From JANQEU01 sp965601455 (GTDB lineage Bacteria > Bacteroidota > Bacteroidia > Cytophagales > Cyclobacteriaceae), in assembly GCA_965601455.1 (NCBI GenBank), contig OZ271831.1:4712001-4776000 (forward strand): DNA of 64,000 bases. The letters are read 5' to 3'. Of the stretch, positions 24,174-33,163 are shown piece after piece; the first letter of the stretch is position 1, and each line of letters opens with the position of its first letter. The notes under the pieces were generated by a model. That model had not been told where the DNA came from. It saw only the letters and a program-made list of their open reading frames with translations, and did not search any database. Position numbers and translations under genes: made by a program.

Positions 24174-24944
24174 CTACTCGTTGGATGTCAGTTCAATATA
24201 ATTACTAGTTAGTAGGGTCCAGTCGTACTCTAAATACTTGATATCCGGTTCTTGGGACAGGAGCAAATCAAAGTCATATCTCATGAGCATTGTTTTGATT
24301 CCGTCAAGACCACCAAAGTCTGCTTTAAACCAAAATGCCAAAATCGGAATGTATAGCTCATTCGATTCCTTATCCAATTTTACTTGAGTTTTGAGGTATT
24401 CCATTGAAACCTGATCCAATTGATTATCTATTTCTTGCCAGTCGTAAAATGCTACAGGAGGGCAACTTTTGGCTCCACAATTTAGTGCGAAGTGTACACG
24501 ATAATCTACATTTTCCAGACGAAAGCGCTCTTCAAAATCCTCCACGAAAATTTTACCAAAATAGCCGAGACTATATTTATTCTTAGACCTTCGAATTATC
24601 CCGTGCTCGATCATATCGAAACTGCATAAATGGCCTGCTATTCTTATTTGATTTTCCTTGAAGAAATTATCCCGGTTGTCAAATAATCCGGGATTTTGTA
24701 CAAGCAAGTACTGAACATAAATATTGTAGTAGTTGACCCAAAAGGCTTTCTTCTTAGCCTCATTGTTTAATTGACTTTCAAGCTCTTGCACATCCAATTG
24801 TTCAAAAAACAATACCTCCTTCTTAGCTTTCTCCCAATTCTCGGATTTTACAGCATCAAAAAAATTTTTCTCATGTTTGAATATATCCTGGCCGAAGATC
24901 AATGACGGGATCAGGCAAAAAAACAATATCAACTTATTCTTCAC
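24174..24944 (-). CDS. DUF547 domain-containing secreted protein
   Basis: This 256-residue protein has a signal peptide (MKNKLILFFCLIPSLIFG). The DUF547 signature follows: KKAFWVNYYNIYVQYLL (about 65-81), then HFALNCGAKSCPPVAFY (about 150-166). DUF547 has a papain-like/transglutaminase-like fold in some analyses, but its function is not established. Convergent with recG (7 bases apart) and divergent from the zinc-ribbon microprotein. Confidence 0.85.
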   Translation of the reverse strand: MKNKLILFFCLIPSLIFGQDIFKHEKNFFDAVKSENWEKAKKEVLFFEQLDVQELESQLNNEAKKKAFWVNYYNIYVQYLLVQNPGLFDNRDNFFKENQIRIAGHLCSFDMIEHGIIRRSKNKYSLGYFGKIFVEDFEERFRLENVDYRVHFALNCGAKSCPPVAFYDWQEIDNQLDQVSMEYLKTQVKLDKESNELYIPILAFWFKADFGGLDGIKTMLMRYDFDLLLSQEPDIKYLEYDWTLLTSNYIELTSNE

Positions 24945-25029
24945 ACGTATTGATTTTTTAAATTATGAAACGTTGGTGTTTTTAATTGGATTAATACATT
25001 AGACTAAATGACGGTTATCTTACATTTCA

Positions 25030-25191
25030 ATGAGTAAACAAAAAGAATGTCCTTCCTGTGCCATGTTTGTTGAAAAGGAGGAAAAAGTTTGTCCAATATG
25101 CCAATACGAATTTACAGATGGACACTCTGCCGGTTATCGTTGGGTTGCAATTCTTCTAATCTTGATGTTTATCCTTTATCTCATAATCTAA
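25030..25191 (+). CDS. 53-residue zinc-ribbon plus membrane-segment microprotein
   Basis: ATG at 25030 opens a 53-codon frame. It has two CxxC knuckles (CPSC at 7-10 and CPIC at 20-23), a short linker and a C-terminal membrane helix (WVAILLILMFILYLII). It lies 1 base before the YccF gene and heads the run up to 27791. Zinc-ribbon/TM microproteins like this are common in bacteria and lack a defined role. Confidence 0.75.
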   Translation: MSKQKECPSCAMFVEKEEKVCPICQYEFTDGHSAGYRWVAILLILMFILYLII

Positions 25192-25192
25192 T

Positions 25193-25567
25193 ATGAAAAT
25201 ACTCGGTAATCTGATTTGGCTTGTTTTCGGGGGAATCGTTATTGCAATTGAGTATTTGATTGCAAGCCTGATTTTGATTTTAACAATAGTGGGAATTCCT
25301 TTCGGCATCCAAACTTTGAAACTTGCAGGATTAGCTCTTTGGCCTTTTGGAAAACAAATCAAAGAGACGGAACAGGCAGGCGGTTGCCTATTCATTCTTA
25401 TGAATGTTCTTTGGATACTGGTTGGAGGGATCTGGATATCACTTACCCATCTGCTATTTGGGTTGCTATTATGTCTTACGATCATCGGGATTCCTTTCGG
25501 ACAACAGCATTTTAAACTAGCTTTATTGGCATTAACACCTTTTGGACGAACTCTATACGAAAAGTGA
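25193..25567 (+). CDS. YccF-family membrane protein
   Basis: This 124-residue membrane protein is made of two similar halves, each with hydrophobic helices and a VGIPFGIQTLKLAGLALWPFG-like motif (second copy IGIPFGQQHFKLALLALTPFG). This repeat is the hallmark of the YccF (DUF307) family, inner-membrane proteins of unknown function. The stop abuts the ATG of the next gene without a gap. Confidence 0.9.
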   Translation: MKILGNLIWLVFGGIVIAIEYLIASLILILTIVGIPFGIQTLKLAGLALWPFGKQIKETEQAGGCLFILMNVLWILVGGIWISLTHLLFGLLLCLTIIGIPFGQQHFKLALLALTPFGRTLYEK

Positions 25568-26011
25568 ATGGAAGCATCTTATATCAAACTTCTCAAAAGC
25601 CGAATTGAAAAACTATCTGAAGGCGATTTTGACCTTGAAGCATGGAAAAGTGGAACGATATCCGTTATCGAAAGAATTTTTGGTGAAAAGGACGGAAGGA
25701 TCAAAAAAGTAAACGATTTAAAAGTTGATTATTCCAGTTGGGCTCTTCGAGATGCGACCTCAAAGTATAATCCTGTTGAAACCTGCAAGAAAAAGGGCAA
25801 AGAATTACTTCAAACGCTTATCGAAGAGATCGAGATTCTTGGTATTCAATCCGAAAAACAGAATCCACTTGAACAATTTCCTGAGAAACTAAGATCAGAA
25901 ATTGAGAAGGCGATTGAAGAAGATGATATGGAAACGGTTGAAAAAAAGATCAAATCTGCCAAGAAGGAATTACTGGCCGATGCCCTTTTATCCTTTTTGC
26001 GTAAAACTTAA
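25568..26011 (+). CDS. Conserved helical protein of unknown function
   Basis: A 147-residue charged, helix-rich soluble protein without signal peptide or metal-ligand motifs. The middle part (KVDYSSWALRDATSKYNPVE) is the most distinctive stretch, and the C-terminal third is probably coiled. Its ATG follows directly on the YccF stop, so they are very likely co-translated. No family recognised. Confidence 0.72.
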   Translation: MEASYIKLLKSRIEKLSEGDFDLEAWKSGTISVIERIFGEKDGRIKKVNDLKVDYSSWALRDATSKYNPVETCKKKGKELLQTLIEEIEILGIQSEKQNPLEQFPEKLRSEIEKAIEEDDMETVEKKIKSAKKELLADALLSFLRKT

Positions 26012-26016
26012 AAGTT

Positions 26017-27291
26017 ATGAATACCAGGAGAGACTTCATCCGTCGTTCCATGATAGGAGCGGTTTCTATTCCAACTCTTAGTTCTACACTTCATCAAGAA
26101 TACCTTCTCAGCGACATTGATTTATCGTTACCTCCGAATGAATCATTTTGGCAAACGGTAAGGAAACAATTCCCTTTAAAGGAAGGACAGGTCTATTTTA
26201 ATAATGGCACCATGGGTCCAATTTCCGGATATGCATTGAATGCAATGATTTATCATATGCAACATTATGCTGTTCACGCAGCGGAGGTTGACTACAAAGA
26301 GGGTTCAGGACCTGAATTGCTAACAGGATATTTTCCCTATGAGGAGATAAGAAAGAAAATAGGAAAAATTGTAAATGCCAATTGGAAGGAAATATCCTTA
26401 ACACAGAATGCCACTTTTGGTATGAATTACGTAGGCATGGGTCTTGATTTGAAAGCTGGAGATGAGGTTTTAAATACCAACCAGGAACATGGAGGTGGAT
26501 TTGGTGCATGGCAAACCTTGGCAAAGAGAAAAGGTTGCGTTTACAAGCAGGCAATAATGCCTGAGCCTTCAAACGATCAACAAGAGATATTAGATTCCAT
26601 TTTCAAGGAAGTAAACAAGAAGACGAAGGTTATTGCTATCCCACATATGGTATCAATTTACGGTACCATTCTACCCGTCAAAGAGATTTGCCAGGAAGCC
26701 AGAAATCGTGGGATTTTTACTGTTTTGGATGGAGCGCAATGTGTGGGTCACATTCCCGTGAATGTAAAGGAAATTGGTTGCGATGCATACTACTCCAGTC
26801 TGCACAAGTGGTTATTAGCTCCAGCAGGTAGTGGAATGCTTTACATCAATGAATCAATGGTTGACAAAATTTGGACAACAATTGCAAGTTACAATTGGGA
26901 TAATCGTGAAGATCATGGTTTTCGGCTAATGCAAAATGGAACCGGGAATCCCGCGCAACTCGCAGGATATGATGCTGCCATTGATTTTTATAATACGATA
27001 GGTCAGGAAAGATGGACCAATCGAATTAAAGAACTCGGGGATCAACTCCGAACCGGATTGCAAAGCATTCCCGGAATTACAATTCACTCCCCAACAAATC
27101 CACTTATGTGCGCCGGAATCACTACTTATTCGATGGAAAACATGACGGGGCCTGCTTTGCAGAAATACCTGTGGGAAACACAAAAGCTTCAACCCAGGTC
27201 TGTTGGTAATGAATTAGTTCGTCATTCTGTGCATATCTATAATAATAAACAGGAGGTAGATAGAACAATTGAAGCACTTAGAAAACTATGA
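26017..27291 (+). CDS. Tat-exported class V aminotransferase-like PLP enzyme
   Basis: This 424-residue fold-type I PLP enzyme of the isopenicillin-N-epimerase-like group has Asp238 (VLDGAQCVGH) and Schiff-base Lys264 (SSLHKWLLAPAG). The N-terminus (MNTRRDFIRRSMIGAVSIPT) is a twin-arginine signal, so it should fold with its cofactor in the cytoplasm and be exported. Relatives include ergothioneine-type C-S lyases and epimerases; the substrate is unknown. Next to it are a hypothetical gene (5 bases) and the cupin gene (4-base overlap). Confidence 0.87.
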   Translation: MNTRRDFIRRSMIGAVSIPTLSSTLHQEYLLSDIDLSLPPNESFWQTVRKQFPLKEGQVYFNNGTMGPISGYALNAMIYHMQHYAVHAAEVDYKEGSGPELLTGYFPYEEIRKKIGKIVNANWKEISLTQNATFGMNYVGMGLDLKAGDEVLNTNQEHGGGFGAWQTLAKRKGCVYKQAIMPEPSNDQQEILDSIFKEVNKKTKVIAIPHMVSIYGTILPVKEICQEARNRGIFTVLDGAQCVGHIPVNVKEIGCDAYYSSLHKWLLAPAGSGMLYINESMVDKIWTTIASYNWDNREDHGFRLMQNGTGNPAQLAGYDAAIDFYNTIGQERWTNRIKELGDQLRTGLQSIPGITIHSPTNPLMCAGITTYSMENMTGPALQKYLWETQKLQPRSVGNELVRHSVHIYNNKQEVDRTIEALRKL

Positions 27292-27791
27292 ATAAGCTGA
27301 CAGCAGAGTTTCTAATCAAAACCCTCAGCTTATCCAGGCATCCTGAAGGAGGATACTACAAAGAAGTATATCGTTCAAAAAATATTATTCCCGGTGATGC
27401 TCTCTATTCTATAGGGAGTGAACGCAACTATTTTACGAGTATTTACTACCTATTATCCGGTGAAGACTTCTCAGCATTTCATAAGATCCATCAGGAGGAA
27501 ACATGGCATTTCTACTCAGGATGCCCAATACTTTTGCATCTGCTGGGAAATGAAAAAAGTGAAATGATCAAACTAGGGCCGGACCCATCCATGAAACAAC
27601 TATTTCAGTTTACTGTACCTGCTGATACCTGGTTCGCGGCTGAGTTGGAAAATAAAAAAAGCCATGCTCTAGTCGGATGTACAGTGGCACCTGGCTTTGA
27701 CTTCGATGACTTCACTCTTGGAGCAAGAGAAGAGTTACTGAGTTCCTTTCCTGAAAATAACAAATTGATTCATCGCTTGACGCGAAATTGA
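27288..27791 (+). CDS. Cupin-fold protein (DUF985)
   Basis: A 167-residue protein with the DUF985 cupin pattern: SRHPEGGYYKEVYRS (about 17-31), YLLSGEDFSAFHKIHQEETWHFYSG (cupin motif with His/Glu/His ligands) and CTVAPGFDFDDFTLG (about 127-141). It probably binds a metal in the barrel; no reaction has been established. The ATGA overlap with the PLP enzyme gene indicates coupled translation. It is convergent with the HSP20-like gene (3 bases apart). Confidence 0.9.
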   Translation: MNKLTAEFLIKTLSLSRHPEGGYYKEVYRSKNIIPGDALYSIGSERNYFTSIYYLLSGEDFSAFHKIHQEETWHFYSGCPILLHLLGNEKSEMIKLGPDPSMKQLFQFTVPADTWFAAELENKKSHALVGCTVAPGFDFDDFTLGAREELLSSFPENNKLIHRLTRN

Positions 27792-27794
27792 TCG

Positions 27795-28226
27795 TCAATA
27801 TCTATCAATGGTTACCTTTTTGTGATAACCTCCTGCCAACTCATTAAATGGCAGGTAAACTGACAAAATTTCGTCGACAATCTCAGCTCTGATTTTTGTG
27901 ATTTCCACGTCCACAGGAATCCTGACATTCTGAATCAAATGAGGAATGTTTAATCCATCGAATTCCAGGTGATGAAATATTAGCAAAAAGTTGCCTTTAA
28001 TTTCTACATCAAGTTTTTCTTCGCTTACTGCAGGCATGTGAAGCAAGTATAAATAATGATCCTCCTTCCGCTCTATCCGGGTTTCGGGCATTACCACCCC
28101 TCCATTGATTACACTTGAAACTTTGGCGAAATATGCTAATTCTTTCAATGCGTCCATGTCTATCCCATTTATGTTCAAGAAATAGAATAACAAGGTGAGT
28201 GCCAGAAAGAGAAATATGTAGAGCAA
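27795..28226 (-). CDS. Membrane-anchored HSP20-like protein
   Basis: A 143-residue protein with an N-terminal membrane segment (about 2-19) followed by a beta-rich domain resembling the alpha-crystallin/HSP20 fold. It has HYLYLLHMPAVSEEKLDVEI, a strand pair ending NFLLIFHH, NVRIPVDVEITKIRAEIVD and EILSVYLPF, which parallel the PG..keei, IP..vd..kI.A and GiL.V.lP elements. The C-terminal IxI tail that drives oligomer assembly is not evident. A tethered chaperone-like domain is the best reading; function not shown. Confidence 0.68.
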   Translation of the reverse strand: MLYIFLFLALTLLFYFLNINGIDMDALKELAYFAKVSSVINGGVVMPETRIERKEDHYLYLLHMPAVSEEKLDVEIKGNFLLIFHHLEFDGLNIPHLIQNVRIPVDVEITKIRAEIVDEILSVYLPFNELAGGYHKKVTIDRY

Positions 28227-28350
28227 AAGTCAATGTGTCTGGTAAGTTCTTTCCTTTCTGTCAATTTGGCGTAAAAACGTGTCACATTGTGTCACGGAAA
28301 CCTATCAAATGTTTAATTGTCATTAACTTGAATAACTCAAAATAAAAGTC

Positions 28351-28953
28351 ATGAAAAAAACCGTTCTAACCATTCTTGGTGTACTAATCGCACTTTATTC
28401 ATTTTCTCAAAATAGACCACAAACTCTACTGGGTGATGGGGTTGAATATACTTCTGGATTCGGAGGATTTATGATTCAATTTCCCAGCATTGATGGGGAA
28501 ATATCATCTATGACCGGAGGAGGTGGTGCTGTCCTTATCAATAACCGATTCTTTATAGGAGGTTACGGGATGGGACTTGCAGATGATAAATCTGTTACTG
28601 TTGAAGAAAATGGAGTAACCGAATACGATGTGAATTTCAGTCACGGTGGATTGATGTTTGGTTACATAATTCGACCTGAAAGTCTTATTCATTTTGAAGT
28701 GAGTACACTCGTCGGATGGGGAGATATTTCCTTTAAAGAAAAACCATTTAGCCTCGGGATAAGTAGAATTAATGACAATGTCTTTGTCGTTAACCCAATC
28801 GTTTCCGCGGAAATTAATATGACAGACTGGTTCAAGATTAAGGGTGGGTTAGGCTATCAGCTTGTTAATGGAGTTGACAATTTTTATTATGAATCCAATG
28901 ATTTTGATGGAGCCAACGTAAACCTTTCTTTTCTCTTTGGCTGGTTTAGATAA
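28351..28953 (+). CDS. Secreted beta-rich protein of unknown function
   Basis: A 200-residue protein with a cleavable signal peptide (MKKTVLTILGVLIALYSFSQ). The mature part is Gly-rich and beta-like with a final aromatic residue (FLFGWFR), which fits a small outer-membrane barrel. No named family recognised. A GTGTCAC direct repeat (28279-28285 and 28289-28295) stands 56-72 bases before the ATG. The LiaF-like gene follows after 27 bases. Confidence 0.72.
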   Translation: MKKTVLTILGVLIALYSFSQNRPQTLLGDGVEYTSGFGGFMIQFPSIDGEISSMTGGGGAVLINNRFFIGGYGMGLADDKSVTVEENGVTEYDVNFSHGGLMFGYIIRPESLIHFEVSTLVGWGDISFKEKPFSLGISRINDNVFVVNPIVSAEINMTDWFKIKGGLGYQLVNGVDNFYYESNDFDGANVNLSFLFGWFR

Positions 28954-28980
28954 ATTTATATAACCAAAAAAGCAAAACGA

Positions 28981-29634
28981 ATGATACAGAAAAACAGCAA
29001 AGCTATCCTGGGTATATTCCTGGTACTAATTGGCGTGGTACTCCTACTGGATAATCTACGCATTCTTCCACGTTTGCCTTGGTGGATTTATGAGTGGTAC
29101 ACAGTTATGATTGTTATTGGGATTTTAGCCTTTTTCCTTGGCAATCGTACAGCCGCAGTAGTATTTGGTGGTCTTGGTCTGGCTTTTATGCTTCAAGATC
29201 TGTTTTATTTCAGTTGGAGAGACTTTTGGCCAATTATTCTGATAATTATTGGGGTTTCATTCTTTTTCAGGCGCCAACTAAATACAACTGGTTCTATTAC
29301 AAATGAAAACTACTTTGACTCCGTCAACATATTCGGAGGCGGTAATCAGAAAATACTAAGTCATAAGCTGGAGGGAGGCAAAGTGACAACCATTTTCGGA
29401 GGTGCTGAAATTGACTTACGTGAATCAAAGCCAGTATCTGGAGCAACAATTGAAATATTCACCATGTTTGGTGGACTGGAGCTCTTCGTACCTGAAGATT
29501 GGAACATCCGGGTCGATGTCACTTCTATTTTCGGCGGTTTTGAAGATCACCGAAAAAACTCCACAGATGAGAACGCTCCATTAGTTATCATTAAGGGAGC
29601 TACAATTTTTGGTGGAGGAGAGATTAAGGCATGA
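28981..29634 (+). CDS. LiaF-like transmembrane protein
   Basis: A 217-residue protein with a DUF5668-type N-terminal part of about four membrane helices (about 8-95). The C-terminal domain has the repeated FGG motif of the LiaF/cell-wall-active-antibiotic-response family (SVNIFGGGNQ, TTIFGGAEID, FTMFGGLELF, TSIFGGFEDH, ATIFGGGEIKA). In Firmicutes LiaF restrains an envelope-stress kinase. No kinase or regulator is adjacent here, so only a membrane-sensing role is suggested. Confidence 0.85.
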   Translation: MIQKNSKAILGIFLVLIGVVLLLDNLRILPRLPWWIYEWYTVMIVIGILAFFLGNRTAAVVFGGLGLAFMLQDLFYFSWRDFWPIILIIIGVSFFFRRQLNTTGSITNENYFDSVNIFGGGNQKILSHKLEGGKVTTIFGGAEIDLRESKPVSGATIEIFTMFGGLELFVPEDWNIRVDVTSIFGGFEDHRKNSTDENAPLVIIKGATIFGGGEIKA

Positions 29635-29640
29635 ATAAGG

Positions 29641-29660
29641 TGGAAGTCATTTGACTTCCA
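29641..29660. other. Hairpin at a convergent gene junction
   Basis: A 9-base inverted repeat, TGGAAGTCA / TGACTTCCA, spans the gap after the LiaF-like gene and the last codons of the DUF427 gene. It lacks a T-tract on either side, so it may slow or protect 3' ends rather than act as a classic terminator. Confidence 0.4.
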
Positions 29661-29925
29661 CTCCTTTCCAAAAAGCTACGTAGCCTTGAATATTCTTTGC
29701 TAACTCGCTTGCCTCAGGATAGAACCAAGCAGCGTCCTGGTTCTCCTTTCCTTCAACTGCTAATGTATAGTAACTGGCCGTTCCCTTCCACGGACAAACA
29801 GTGTGCGTTTCCGAGTTTTGGAAAAATTTCTGGTTGATCGATTCCGGTGGAAAATAGTGGTTGCCTTCTACCACGACGGTGTCATCACTTTCCGCCAAGA
29901 TCTCACCGTTCCATATTGCTTTCAT
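29647..29925 (-). CDS. DUF427 domain-containing protein
   Basis: This 92-residue single-domain protein shows the DUF427 layout: MKAIWNGEILAESDDTVVVEGNHYFP, then THTVCPWKGTASYYTLAV (about 41-58) and the C-terminal DAAWFYPEASELAKNIQGYVAFW. The function of the family is unknown. It is convergent with the LiaF-like gene. Confidence 0.92.
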   Translation of the reverse strand: MKAIWNGEILAESDDTVVVEGNHYFPPESINQKFFQNSETHTVCPWKGTASYYTLAVEGKENQDAAWFYPEASELAKNIQGYVAFWKGVEVK

Positions 29926-30004
29926 AATTATGGGTTTTTACTTTTAACTAATACATACCCAACCTGGAATAGGTTCTCCTCAAATAATGTATCTGTCATT
30001 CAGC

Positions 30005-30934
30005 TTACTTTTTACGTTTACGATTAATTGAATAATCAAAAACATCGGGGCGTTGATAGTGACCGGAAACATCAAGGTTCATTGCCTCCTCATAGACCAG
30101 ATCAATATCCAGATCCGCATACAAAATTGTCTCCCTATCAAACACCGGTTCTACAACATATTTTCCATCTGGGCCAATTATGGCACTTCCTCCATTTAAG
30201 ATCATTCGATCCTTATCAGCCCATTGTTGGGGTTTTTCCAACTCCATCGGAAAATCACTTGAATGGAAAATTTGACCTGCAGCTAAAACGAAACATCTAC
30301 CTTCAAATGCATATTGCCGACTGGCAACCTGGTGCATTTCATGAACCATTGGCCACAGTGCGATGTGTATTTCTTCTGAACTATCGTGGAGGGCTTGCCT
30401 TGAAAGTGGCATCCAATGTTCCCAGCAAACCAATCCGGAAATCGATCTATTTTTCATTCTAACGGACTGCAATCCTACCGCATCCCCAGGGCTGTGTACC
30501 AACTTTTCAGTATAAGTTGGTACCAGTTTCCTATGAACATTCAATAGTTCTCCCTTATCATCGATGAAAAAGATGCTATTGAAAATTGTTCCCTTTCCAA
30601 CCTTCAAATCATACTCATTTGCACCAAGAACAATTCCTATTCCATGATCACGAGCCATTTCCTGAAGAACCAAACATTCTGAGCTACCCTGAGCCAGTGA
30701 ATTCTTAAGCATTTTCTTAAATACCGCTTTCATTGGGGAATGGTCCCAATGAGCAACATCTTTACAATAATCCAACCAAGCGGGATAACCTGAGAACCAA
30801 GTCTCTCCAAAAACAACAAGAGATGCTCCATTTCTTGCTGCCTCTTTGATTGCTTGACCCGCTTTTTCAATACTGGCATTAAGATTCAAATGAACCGGCG
30901 ACCACTGTACAATCGCAACTTTGAAACTATCCAT
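30005..30934 (-). CDS. Nitrilase-type carbon-nitrogen hydrolase
   Basis: A 309-residue enzyme of the nitrilase superfamily with the Glu44-Lys136-Cys170 triad, in VFGETWFSGYPAW, HRKLVPT and GLVCWEHWMPL. The CWEHWMP context and the length fit true nitrilases (branch 1), which convert organic nitriles to carboxylic acids and ammonia; cyanide-hydratase-type activity cannot be excluded. ATG at 30934 (MDSFKVAIVQW) is the natural start; the longer frame to 30970 adds no family sequence. It overlaps the preceding gene by 8 bases (ATGGATAG), so translation is probably coupled. Confidence 0.87.
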   Translation of the reverse strand: MDSFKVAIVQWSPVHLNLNASIEKAGQAIKEAARNGASLVVFGETWFSGYPAWLDYCKDVAHWDHSPMKAVFKKMLKNSLAQGSSECLVLQEMARDHGIGIVLGANEYDLKVGKGTIFNSIFFIDDKGELLNVHRKLVPTYTEKLVHSPGDAVGLQSVRMKNRSISGLVCWEHWMPLSRQALHDSSEEIHIALWPMVHEMHQVASRQYAFEGRCFVLAAGQIFHSSDFPMELEKPQQWADKDRMILNGGSAIIGPDGKYVVEPVFDRETILYADLDIDLVYEEAMNLDVSGHYQRPDVFDYSINRKRKK

Positions 30935-31613
30935 TTGGCTTTTTGAATTTGGAGGACGATATGCCCTCACCTAATACAATTCCGTCGAAGACATATTCTG
31001 AAGTTAATTCTTCCGATCGTAATTCAATGACTGTTGCCACCGGTATGCCATTGAATTCCCTGTATTTTTTTACCGTCCTCGAAATTGTAATAGTTTCACC
31101 GTACACCGGTTGAGAAATGATTGTCTTATACAAACGATGTGTTTTGGTTTCAATGAAATACTCAGTAGTTCTACCATTTTCTTCGAAAACCAACCAATGA
31201 CACGGAGTGTTGTCAACCTCAACTTTACCTTTAACTTCATAGTCTTCCCCCTCACTTAGTGGGCTACCAAAGGTTATCAATTCTTGGATCATCAAGCTTC
31301 TTGTCGGACTCATCTGAGTTATTTCTCCGTTTGTCCAGTAAGCCTGGGTCCAGGCCTGCTGACCGTCAAAAGCTTCAATAAACCTTGACTTTTCACTTTG
31401 CAGATAAACTAATGTAGGTTTCTTAGCGGCGACCTCCCCATAGAATGTACCAAGATCACTATGCCATTCCATGTCTGCGGAGAATGTTCTCAGCATTTTC
31501 CATATTTCCTGGTTATGAGCTTCAAAGTTCTTTTTCAGAATATGATCAAGCGACTGAGCTTCCGCAGAAATACCAAAAATTAATAAAGTAAGAAGAGCAA
31601 GTGTTATTCTCAT
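30927..31613 (-). CDS. Secreted LolA-like protein
   Basis: A 228-residue protein with a signal peptide (MRITLALLTLLIFGISAEA). The body resembles the outer-membrane lipoprotein-sorting (LolA/LolB-like) fold, with SEKSRFIEAFDGQQAWTQAYW and TEYFIETKTHRLYKTII strands. A general lipid- or substrate-binding periplasmic protein is as far as I can go. It directly overlaps the nitrilase gene. Confidence 0.65.
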   Translation of the reverse strand: MRITLALLTLLIFGISAEAQSLDHILKKNFEAHNQEIWKMLRTFSADMEWHSDLGTFYGEVAAKKPTLVYLQSEKSRFIEAFDGQQAWTQAYWTNGEITQMSPTRSLMIQELITFGSPLSEGEDYEVKGKVEVDNTPCHWLVFEENGRTTEYFIETKTHRLYKTIISQPVYGETITISRTVKKYREFNGIPVATVIELRSEELTSEYVFDGIVLGEGISSSKFKKPNG

Positions 31614-31665
31614 GTAAATGGATAACGCTTGAAGTTGCGTTTCTGTTTTACCTCGATATTTGAAG

Positions 31666-32481
31666 TTAAATGGATACTTCGAAACTAGTAAACATATTCT
31701 CCGGAACGTCGGTTAATACTTCAACATCCGAAAGGTCTCTTTCTCCTCTATCGTCAGAAAGTAAAATACCTCCAGCTTCAAAGTAATTTCCCCATGGTAA
31801 GATAAATCCAGGGATTGAATCCGTTGCTGTACGGTAATATGACCATTGACAAACCAGATTGGTTTCGTTGCTAACCCAAACATTATAGCGATTTTGAGGT
31901 GTTACTCCGACGTCTTTAAAAGTCAATTCCAATCTCTCTGACTTCTCACCAACCAACGTCTGACTATCTCCTAAATAGGTTAGGGTAACACCCGAATCTT
32001 TCAGTTTGAAAGGCATGATCAACCAATAACTATCATTAATCCAAACATTCTTTCCCCAATCCAAATAGTATGAAATACTGTCGGTATCAGTCATCTCCAT
32101 TCCATCTTTAAATACCCTCCCTTCCATAGTATTTACATTGACCAACACAATTCGATCATCAGACATATTTTCAATACGTACATTTCCTGTTGACTTGTCC
32201 CATAGCAGCTTTCTTGCACCAAAAAAATTCCAGCTTAAGTATTTGGTTGAGTCCCAGGACTGTCGTCCTCCCATTGCCTGCATTACTTTATCAGCAAGAA
32301 TTATCGCGATGGCGTCAGATCCTTCGATATCGAAACCTTCTGCAGGAGGATTATTGTACTCAATGACTTCCTGGTCAGGATTAAAGTCGTCTTCCACAAC
32401 TTCAGACACATCCTGATTACTACTAGAATCTGAGCAAGAAAAAATCAAAAGAATTAATGTAAGAATAGATATGTACTTCAT
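31666..32481 (-). CDS. Putative lipoprotein of unknown function
   Basis: A 271-residue lipoprotein: signal peptide with lipobox LLIFSC (Cys16), a Ser/Asp-rich linker, then a beta-rich region containing VMQAMGGRQSWDSTKYLSWNF (about 66-86). The MGG..W....yl.wnf opening recurs in Bacteroidota lipoproteins of unknown function, with a LolA-like fold likely. It is upstream of, and on the same strand as, the LolA-like gene (52 bases), so the two may form one envelope unit with the nitrilase. Confidence 0.7.
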   Translation of the reverse strand: MKYISILTLILLIFSCSDSSSNQDVSEVVEDDFNPDQEVIEYNNPPAEGFDIEGSDAIAIILADKVMQAMGGRQSWDSTKYLSWNFFGARKLLWDKSTGNVRIENMSDDRIVLVNVNTMEGRVFKDGMEMTDTDSISYYLDWGKNVWINDSYWLIMPFKLKDSGVTLTYLGDSQTLVGEKSERLELTFKDVGVTPQNRYNVWVSNETNLVCQWSYYRTATDSIPGFILPWGNYFEAGGILLSDDRGERDLSDVEVLTDVPENMFTSFEVSI

Positions 32482-32561
32482 TTTGCTGTTGGATTAAAAA
32501 TAAAGATAGTCGTATTATCGCAGGCTTATGGTGACTAACCAAAAAATGTCTACTTGATTTG

Positions 32562-33140
32562 CTACCAATACATGGCTTCCAAAATCAACGTTAGTGAAAT
32601 TCCGCCGACAGCAGATGAGATAGCCAATTTCCAATCCCGATGATTTACACCAAAGATGGTAACAAACAAAAACACAAAAGCCATGAAAATGGCAACAATG
32701 ATAATCTGACCAACTTCCAGGCCAACATTGAATGCCAATAATTGGGTAATGATTGAACTATCCTTACCTAATAGACTTTGCAGATAATTTGAGAAACCTA
32801 AACCATGTATCAAGCCGAAGATACCGGCAAACAGGTAGTTCATAGATATATTTCTTGATGCCGACTTCTTTAGAAAAATATTGGAGAGGGCTGTTACCAG
32901 AATGGTACATGGTATTAGAAATTCCACTAAGTTCATGTCAACCTTTATAATGTTGAGGGTTGCCAGGGCCAAAGTGATAGAATGTCCTATGGTAAATGCG
33001 GTTACTAAGATTAAGATCTTCTTCACCTCATCATATTCATACAATGCACATAATGCTACGACAAACAAAATATGATCATATCCTGCCCAATCGAGAATGT
33101 GATCCATCCCCAGGCCATAGTATAGTTGAAATTCAGACAT
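32562..33140 (-). CDS. HupE/UreJ-family membrane protein
   Basis: This 192-residue protein has about six membrane segments and HupE/UreJ motifs: GMDHILDWAGYDHILFVVAL (about 11-30), TAFTIGHSITLALA, FGLIHGLGFSNY and FNVGLEVGQI. HupE and UreJ proteins are thought to move nickel or cobalt, but no hydrogenase, urease or cobalamin gene is nearby. Its promoter (33164-33194) overlaps a perfect palindrome, a sign of repressor control. Confidence 0.88.
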   Translation of the reverse strand: MSEFQLYYGLGMDHILDWAGYDHILFVVALCALYEYDEVKKILILVTAFTIGHSITLALATLNIIKVDMNLVEFLIPCTILVTALSNIFLKKSASRNISMNYLFAGIFGLIHGLGFSNYLQSLLGKDSSIITQLLAFNVGLEVGQIIIVAIFMAFVFLFVTIFGVNHRDWKLAISSAVGGISLTLILEAMYW

Positions 33141-33163
33141 ATTCGTCTACTGATATTTGATTT

